Both the position numbers and the translations under genes were made by a program. From Nitrososphaeria archaeon (GTDB lineage: Archaea > Thermoproteota > Nitrososphaeria > JACIWG01): a stretch of 9,688 nt of DNA. Location of the stretch: the NCBI GenBank assembly GCA_029776125.1, contig JARVJS010000025.1:1-9688 (forward strand), written 5' to 3'. Under the pieces are notes generated by a model. It ran no database searches. It was not told the DNA's origin and saw only the letters and a program-made list of their open reading frames with translations. Shown here piece by piece: positions 5,871 to 9,688 of the stretch. Each line of letters begins with the position of its first letter. The stretch's first letter is position 1.

Positions 5871-6268
5871 TTTTTTAAAGATTCAATGTACATTGTATAT
5901 TCTTCTGCAGAAAGGAGATTTTTAATTTCAGATTCTAGATTTGTAGGTTTTATTTTAAATAACCAACCTTCATCATATGGGGAGACATTAATTTTTTCAG
6001 GATTTGTTTCAAGAATTTTATTTACCTCAATTATGATTCCACTTAAGGGACAGTATACTTCAGAAACTGATTTTATTGATTCCACAGTTGCAACAGCTTG
6101 GAATTGATTAACACGCGAGTTTACTTCAGGTAATGAAACATAAACTATATCATGTAATGATTTCACAGCATAATCTGTTATACCAACTATAGCAATCCCT
6201 TCTTTCAGTGCCACCCATTCATGTTCTTTTGTATACTTTAAATGTTCTGGAAAATTGTATTTTGACAT
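5867..6268 (-). CDS. gcvH: Glycine cleavage system H protein (lipoyl carrier)
   Basis: GcvH carries the aminomethyl group on a lipoyl arm between the P, T and L proteins of the glycine cleavage complex. The protein has 133 residues from ATG 6268, a normal length. Family motifs: YTKEHEWV near the N-terminus (12-19), VGITDYAVKSLHDIVYVSLP (28-47), and the lipoylation site VESIKSVSEVYCPLSG with Lys66 as the modified residue. YDEGWLFKI lies in the C-terminal half. In-frame GTG 6280 and ATG 6274 are alternative starts, but MSKYNFPEHLKYTKEHEW from 6268 looks natural. The TATA-like TTTAAAAAT run (about 6286-6296) would make that start nearly leaderless. No gcvT, gcvP or lipoate genes are in the window. 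The stop codon overlaps the 3' base-paired end of rnpB on the opposite strand. Confidence 0.93.
   Translation of the reverse strand: MSKYNFPEHLKYTKEHEWVALKEGIAIVGITDYAVKSLHDIVYVSLPEVNSRVNQFQAVATVESIKSVSEVYCPLSGIIIEVNKILETNPEKINVSPYDEGWLFKIKPTNLESEIKNLLSAEEYTMYIESLKK
5870..5876 (+). terminator. Oligo-T terminator of the RNase P RNA
   Basis: Seven T residues follow four bases after the last P1 pair, matching the U-run signal at which archaeal RNA polymerase releases transcripts. The run lies inside the last codons of the convergent gcvH gene. Confidence 0.6.
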
Positions 6269-6309
6269 ACCCATCAACACAAGTAATTTAAAAATTAGAA
6301 AATAAACTT

Positions 6310-6471
6310 TTAAATTCCATTTTCGAGAATTATAATATTTGGTTCCTTAGAAAACTTTGAACCACATGATGGACACTGAAAATTATAGAGCTTAAGTATG
6401 TAGTATATTGGTTTTATATTTTCATCTGAATAAAATTTGTATTTACATATTTTGCATATAAATTCTATCAA
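6310..6471 (-). CDS. Small zinc-ribbon protein, 53 residues, function unknown
   Basis: A short frame fills the gap between gcvH and topA and is easily missed. From TTG 6471 it encodes two CPxCG-type knuckles: Cys6-x2-Cys9 (FICKICKYKF) and Cys33-x2-Cys36 (FQCPSCGSKF), 23 residues apart, with IYYILKLYNF between them. That is the layout of a single four-cysteine zinc ribbon. Two complete CxxC pairs in one frame of this AT-rich gap are unlikely by chance. TTG is the only in-frame start before the first cysteine; no strong Shine-Dalgarno site precedes it. A shared AT-rich box at 6500-6515 could drive it with a leader of about 10 bases. It is codirectional with gcvH and ends 41 bases before that start. 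No function is claimed; nucleic-acid or protein binding would be typical. Confidence 0.6.
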   Translation of the reverse strand: MIEFICKICKYKFYSDENIKPIYYILKLYNFQCPSCGSKFSKEPNIIILENGI

Positions 6472-6499
6472 TTGAACCCGATATAAATGTGGTAAAAGC

Positions 6500-6515
6500 C
6501 TAAATAAATATTTAG
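6500..6515. promoter_or_regulatory. Shared symmetric TATA-like element between topA and the zinc-ribbon gene
   Basis: CTAAAT and ATTTAG are inverted copies separated by AAAT, so the same AT-rich element reads as a TATA-like box on both strands. Rightward it predicts a transcription start close to the topA TTG at 6531. Leftward it predicts one about 10 bases before TTG 6471. The symmetry suggests a bidirectional promoter. Confidence 0.4.
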
Positions 6516-6530
6516 ATAAGGGGTATCAAT

Positions 6531-8636
6531 TTGAATGAAGAAACGGACATTAAAAATTATACATTAGTAATTTGCGAAAAGGCAGATGCAGCAAAAAGAA
6601 TAGCGGAAGCACTAGGAGATAATGTTAAAGTAATAGAAAAAAAGGGAATAAAAATTTATTATGTATCAAATAGCGATGGAAAAAAATATGTTATCTGTTC
6701 AGCTCTTGGACATTTGTATGGATTAGGTAATCACCGTAAAGATAGAAAAGTCTATCCAGTATTTGACTTAATGTGGTTACCACTAAATTATATTGATAAA
6801 AATAAGAGTAGTGTATTAGATAGAATAAAGATTATAGAGGAATTGGCAAAAAATGCAAACGAATTTGTTAATGCATGTGACTATGATGTTGAAGGAAGTA
6901 CGATAGGTTTCAATATACTAAGATATGCATGTAAGGTTAATTCCTCCAAAACATTAAGGGCAAAATTTTCTACTTTAACAAAGGAGGAACTCGCATATGC
7001 ATTCAAAAACTTAAAAGGACAAATTGATAGAGGATTAGTAAAAGCTGGAATAACAAGACACATTGTTGATTATTTATGGGGAATTAATTTGTCTAGAATT
7101 TTGATATCTTCTTTACAACAAGTGCCATATGGCGGTGGTGTATTGAGCACAGGACGGGTACAAGGTCCAACTTTAAAGTTTATTGTCGATCGCGAAATAG
7201 AAATAAGGTCGTTTGTTACCAAACCTTATTGGATAACAAGAGCAATAGTTGCATATAATGGAATAGAAACTTACGCTTCTTATTTTAAAGAAAAAATAAT
7301 GAGGAGAAAAGAGGCATTAGCTATTAAGGAAGAAAATGAAGGAGAAACAGGGATAGTAAAGGAAGTTAAAAGAATAAAAGTTGAGTTAAAACCACCAACA
7401 CCATTTAATACAGGAGACTTGCAAAAAGAAGCTTATAGAATATTTAGATTTTCACCTAGCTTAACATTAAATATCGCAGAACAACTTTATTTACAAGCAC
7501 TTATTTCATATCCTAGAACAAATAGCCAAAAGTTACCTAAAACCATTAATTATCATAAAATAATTAAAGGATTAAGTTATATAAAAGAATATAAAGAGGA
7601 AACTGGAATTTTACTATCAAAAAAATTGGCACCACATGAAGGAGAAAAGGATGACCCAGCACATCCTTGTATCTACCCAACTGGAGAGATAGAAGGGATA
7701 GAAAAATTAAATGATAGGCAAAAAAAACTTTTTGATTTGATCGTAAGAAGATTTTTTGCAATCTTTGCCGAAAACGCAGTAATGGAAAGAAATCAAATAT
7801 TAATTGATGTAAAAGGAAAACATTACTGGAAAATAAATGGAAGGCAATACATTCAATTAGGTTGGATAAATTTTTATAGAAAATATTTTGAGGCAGAAGA
7901 AATAGAGATACCCCCCTTCAAAGAGGGAGATAAAGTTTTATTAAAAACGATAAATGTAGAAGAAAAATTTGAAAAACGACCACCAAGATTTAATAAAGGA
8001 AGTCTTTTAGAAAAAATGGAAGAAGAAAATCTGGGAACAAAAGCTACAAGAGCAGAAATTATAGATACACTGTACAAGAGAAGATATATAGTTGGTGAGA
8101 GCATTATACCAACAGAATTGGGATTCCAAGTGATAGAAACACTTTCAAAATATTCTGGAAAAATTATATCAATAGATTTAACTAGAGAAATGGAAGAAAG
8201 TTTAGAAAAAATTGAATTAGAACAGGAGGAACCAGAAGATGTTCTAGAAAGAACGTTTTACTTCGCTTGGCAAGCAATAAATGATTTATCAGATAATTTA
8301 GAAAAAATTGGTTTTGAACTAAAAAATGCAATGCAAATAACAGCGTTAGAAAATAAAACTTTGGGGATATGCCCAATATGTAAAGAAGGACTTTTGGTAG
8401 TTATTAATAACAAAAAAACAAACAAAAGATTTGTTGGCTGTACAAATTACAAGAAAGGTTGCAATTTTGTTGCACCCTTACCTCAAAAGGGAGTCATACA
8501 AAATACTGGAAAGACATGTACAACATGTGGCTGGCCAATTGTACAAATACGTAATAATAAAAGTTTATGGAATCTTTGTATAAACTTTGAATGCCCTTCA
8601 AAGGTGAAAAATAAAAATGGAAGAAAAAACTTGTGA
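6531..8636 (+). CDS. topA: DNA topoisomerase IA, archaeal type
   Basis: This type IA enzyme cuts one DNA strand, passes the other and religates, relaxing negative supercoils. It has 701 residues. The TOPRIM domain shows LVICEKADAAKRIAEAL (12-28, Glu16), SALGHLYGL (57-65) and the metal motif DYDVEGSTIG (117-126; Asp117, Asp119, Glu121). STGRVQGPTL lies at 206-215. The nucleophile is Tyr327 in LISYPRTNSQ (324-333). Two C-terminal four-cysteine zinc fingers follow: Cys614/617/637/644 and Cys663/666/683/688. There is no helicase domain, so it is not reverse gyrase. The metal motif has Ser where bacterial TopA has Glu (EGS instead of EGE), as I recall for archaeal members. The start is TTG 6531 behind AAGGGGT; a leaderless start is also possible. 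The gene overlaps the next by 20 bases. Confidence 0.95.
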   Translation: MNEETDIKNYTLVICEKADAAKRIAEALGDNVKVIEKKGIKIYYVSNSDGKKYVICSALGHLYGLGNHRKDRKVYPVFDLMWLPLNYIDKNKSSVLDRIKIIEELAKNANEFVNACDYDVEGSTIGFNILRYACKVNSSKTLRAKFSTLTKEELAYAFKNLKGQIDRGLVKAGITRHIVDYLWGINLSRILISSLQQVPYGGGVLSTGRVQGPTLKFIVDREIEIRSFVTKPYWITRAIVAYNGIETYASYFKEKIMRRKEALAIKEENEGETGIVKEVKRIKVELKPPTPFNTGDLQKEAYRIFRFSPSLTLNIAEQLYLQALISYPRTNSQKLPKTINYHKIIKGLSYIKEYKEETGILLSKKLAPHEGEKDDPAHPCIYPTGEIEGIEKLNDRQKKLFDLIVRRFFAIFAENAVMERNQILIDVKGKHYWKINGRQYIQLGWINFYRKYFEAEEIEIPPFKEGDKVLLKTINVEEKFEKRPPRFNKGSLLEKMEEENLGTKATRAEIIDTLYKRRYIVGESIIPTELGFQVIETLSKYSGKIISIDLTREMEESLEKIELEQEEPEDVLERTFYFAWQAINDLSDNLEKIGFELKNAMQITALENKTLGICPICKEGLLVVINNKKTNKRFVGCTNYKKGCNFVAPLPQKGVIQNTGKTCTTCGWPIVQIRNNKSLWNLCINFECPSKVKNKNGRKNL
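8601..8607 (+). promoter_or_regulatory. Shine-Dalgarno site inside the topA 3' end
   Basis: AAGGTGA lies nine bases before ATG 8617 and inside the last topA codons. It decides the start of the 78-residue gene and argues for its translation from the topA mRNA. Confidence 0.7.
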
Positions 8637-8853
8637 GATTTGTAAGAGAATCCGGAAAGATATATTTTGTGAGTATCATGCTAAAGCCTATTATAACATA
8701 ATTGAGCATTACAAATATTGGAAAGATGCATATGGCGAATTAAGTTGGGAAGAATATCTAACAAAATTAATAGAAAATCCGGAAAATGGAGTATGGGTAA
8801 AAGAGGTAGCTAAATATTTAATAAGCAATAAAAATGGAAGAGTGGATATATGA
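8617..8853 (+). CDS. Small zinc-binding protein of the topA operon, function unknown
   Basis: This 78-residue protein has a compact metal site at the N-terminus: Cys6-x2-Cys9-x8-Cys18-x2-His21 (CEICKRIRKDIFCEYHAKAY), a C3H zinc knuckle. The rest is an amphipathic, aromatic-rich helical segment (YYNIIEHYKYWKDAYGELSWEEYLTKL, 25-51), then NGVWVKEVAKYLI (58-70). I recognise it as a conserved archaeal small-protein type but cannot name a function. The start is supported by AAGGTGA at 8601-8607. It begins 20 bases before the topA stop and ends in a 4-base ATGA overlap with the membrane protein gene, so all three are probably translated from one mRNA. A role in DNA topology is only a guess from location. 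Confidence 0.8.
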   Translation: MEEKTCEICKRIRKDIFCEYHAKAYYNIIEHYKYWKDAYGELSWEEYLTKLIENPENGVWVKEVAKYLISNKNGRVDI

Positions 8854-9257
8854 CAGTTAAGGAAAAAATAAAAATTTTGCACAGAAAGTTTTTAAATTTG
8901 AAAGCAAATATATGGAAAACTTTGAGAATAGACTTAATTAAAGACAATGCTTTGTTTTTAATAATTTTTGCATATTTTGCATTTTACAGCTCAGGTATAA
9001 TAAATACAATATTAGAGGCAGGAAGATTACCTTCAACAGCCCTTTTTACACCATATAAAAATTTTCAAACATGGATCGAATTCACAGTAGCAGTTTTTAA
9101 TTTTATCGGAGGAAGTGTCGGAGTTTATTTGATTTGGAGAGGAGCCAATAGTATCTCATCAAAGGATGCACGAATAAATTTCATTATCGGAATGTTGCTT
9201 TTAATAATCTCAACAGCAATAGGAGTAATCATTATGTACACTAAATATATGTTATAA
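8850..9257 (+). CDS. Three-helix membrane protein of the topA operon, function unknown
   Basis: The 135-residue protein starts with a basic, amphipathic segment of about 33 residues (MTVKEKIKILHRKFLNL onward). Three hydrophobic helices follow at about 34-55 (ALFLIIFAYFAFYSSGIINTI), 76-97 (FTVAVFNFIGGSVGVYLIW) and 109-131 (INFIIGMLLLIISTAIGVII). The 20-residue loop between helices 1 and 2 and the short polar loop SISSKDAR between helices 2 and 3 are the only sizeable hydrophilic parts. There is no cleavable signal peptide. The architecture is reminiscent of small accessory subunits of membrane complexes, but no family signature is clear. ATG 8850 shares ATGA with the preceding stop, indicating coupled translation. 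An A-rich stretch follows the stop. Confidence 0.8.
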   Translation: MTVKEKIKILHRKFLNLKANIWKTLRIDLIKDNALFLIIFAYFAFYSSGIINTILEAGRLPSTALFTPYKNFQTWIEFTVAVFNFIGGSVGVYLIWRGANSISSKDARINFIIGMLLLIISTAIGVIIMYTKYML

Positions 9258-9304
9258 AAAAAGAAAAAATAAGATAGATATTATGGATACGATTTTGATA
9301 AAAT

Positions 9305-9688
9305 TTATGTAGCACATTTATTATAAAATTTGTGATAAAAAATTTTATTAAATATTGGTTGTGAAGAAATATATTTTTTAGAATTAAGATTTATAAATAC
9401 TAAAATATGAGCATAACCTTTGAATTTTGCTAAAAAATATAGAAAAGATCTTATTACTTTATCACCATCAGGATATATATTGACAATTTGTGGGAAGGAA
9501 TCAATAATAACAAAAGATTTAAAGGAAAAACTGAGTAAAATTGAAAATAGATCTGATGATCTAAGCTCATATGGAGAGATTTTTATTATATTTTTAGAAC
9601 TGTTTTTCAATTTCCATAAGTTTGGAGAAACACTTACAAAAATAATTCTTTCTGAAAAAAGATTTGAAAAAGAGAATATTCTATTTAA
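9305..9688 (-). CDS. Probable RecA/KaiC-like P-loop ATPase, inner and C-terminal part (5' end outside window)
   Basis: This - strand frame is open from the window edge to TAA 9305-9307: 127 residues with no start needed inside. The predicted pattern alternates strands and helices as in a RecA fold: RIIFVSVSPNL (14-24), NIIKISPYELRSSDLFSILLSF (33-54), a Walker-B-like SFVIIDSFPQIV (57-68) with the acidic residue at the strand end, an amphipathic helix DKVIRSFLYFLAKFKGY (75-91), and strand AHILVFINLN (92-101). The Walker A motif would lie beyond 9688. It ends 47 bases from the convergent membrane-protein gene. A rival + strand frame (TTG 9420 to the edge) has purine-rich codons and a well-placed TATA-like box, so this call is uncertain. 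I favour the - strand because of the fold pattern and because the frame stays open over 120 extra bases. Confidence 0.5.
   Translation of the reverse strand, partial: LNRIFSFSNLFSERIIFVSVSPNLWKLKNSSKNIIKISPYELRSSDLFSILLSFSFKSFVIIDSFPQIVNIYPDGDKVIRSFLYFLAKFKGYAHILVFINLNSKKYISSQPIFNKIFYHKFYNKCAT

Noticed and set aside
5473..5925. Open frames on both strands across 5473-5925 (66, 81 and 122 residues)
   Set aside because: They lie over the RNase P RNA core and its flanks. Their translations follow RNA helices, are rich in Arg/Pro/Cys/Trp unlike the neighbours, and match no protein pattern.
6531..8636. Reverse gyrase
   Set aside because: The protein has 701 residues and starts directly with the TOPRIM domain; there is no N-terminal helicase-like module.
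9420..9688. + strand frame from TTG 9420 to the window edge, with a TATA-like box at 9390-9399
   Set aside because: Not fully excluded. Set below the - strand frame, which is longer, open to the edge and shows a RecA-like strand-helix order. Recorded as an open question in the findings.
1..9688. CRISPR arrays, insertion sequences, attachment sites, replication origin
   Set aside because: No regularly spaced direct repeats, transposase-like frames, terminal inverted repeats, or clusters of origin-type repeats were seen by eye; the one tRNA has no adjacent integrase or duplicated 3' end.

Overview
The window is chromosomal DNA from an archaeon. The evidence is a set of archaea-specific information-processing genes: Trm56 (tRNA C56 2'-O-methylase), transcription factor E, TiaS (tRNA-Ile2 agmatidine synthetase), Tsr3, an archaeal-type RNase P RNA, an archaeal topoisomerase IA and an archaeal initiator tRNA-Met without encoded CCA. 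The DNA is strongly AT-rich, but the two structural RNAs are clear GC islands, as is usual in AT-rich thermophiles. The phylum cannot be fixed from this window. A member of the Thermoproteota/TACK side is my guess. Inside operons, several starts use AGGTGA-type Shine-Dalgarno sites, while several first genes look leaderless or short-leadered behind a TATA-like box.

Layout, left to right. (1) Bases 1-1855, + strand: the tail of a probable HflX-type GTPase, then trm56, tfe and an HD-domain hydrolase, all overlapping head to tail. (2) Bases 1862-3206, - strand: initiator tRNA-Met, a single-domain KaiC-like ATPase and a small HTH/coiled-coil partner, apparently one transcription unit. (3) Bases 3253-4929, - strand: a stand-alone Lrp/AsnC ligand-binding (RAM) protein and tiaS. 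(4) Bases 5032-5870, + strand: tsr3 followed by the RNase P RNA gene, which fills what looks like a 320-base gap. (5) Bases 5867-6471, - strand: a hidden 53-residue zinc-ribbon protein and gcvH. The 3' end of gcvH touches the 3' end of the RNase P RNA. (6) Bases 6531-9257, + strand: topA, a 78-residue zinc-binding protein and a three-helix membrane protein, coupled by short overlaps. (7) Bases 9305-9688: an open - strand frame that looks like the inner and C-terminal part of a RecA/KaiC-type ATPase and continues past the window. A weaker rival frame lies on the + strand.

The main theme is tRNA and rRNA maturation (Trm56, TiaS, RNase P, Tsr3, tRNAi) plus transcription and DNA topology (TFE, Lrp-type sensor, TopA). 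The least understood parts are the tRNAi-KaiC-HTH unit, the topA-zinc-membrane trio and the 53-residue zinc ribbon. There is no sign of insertion sequences, CRISPR arrays, prophage or integration sites.
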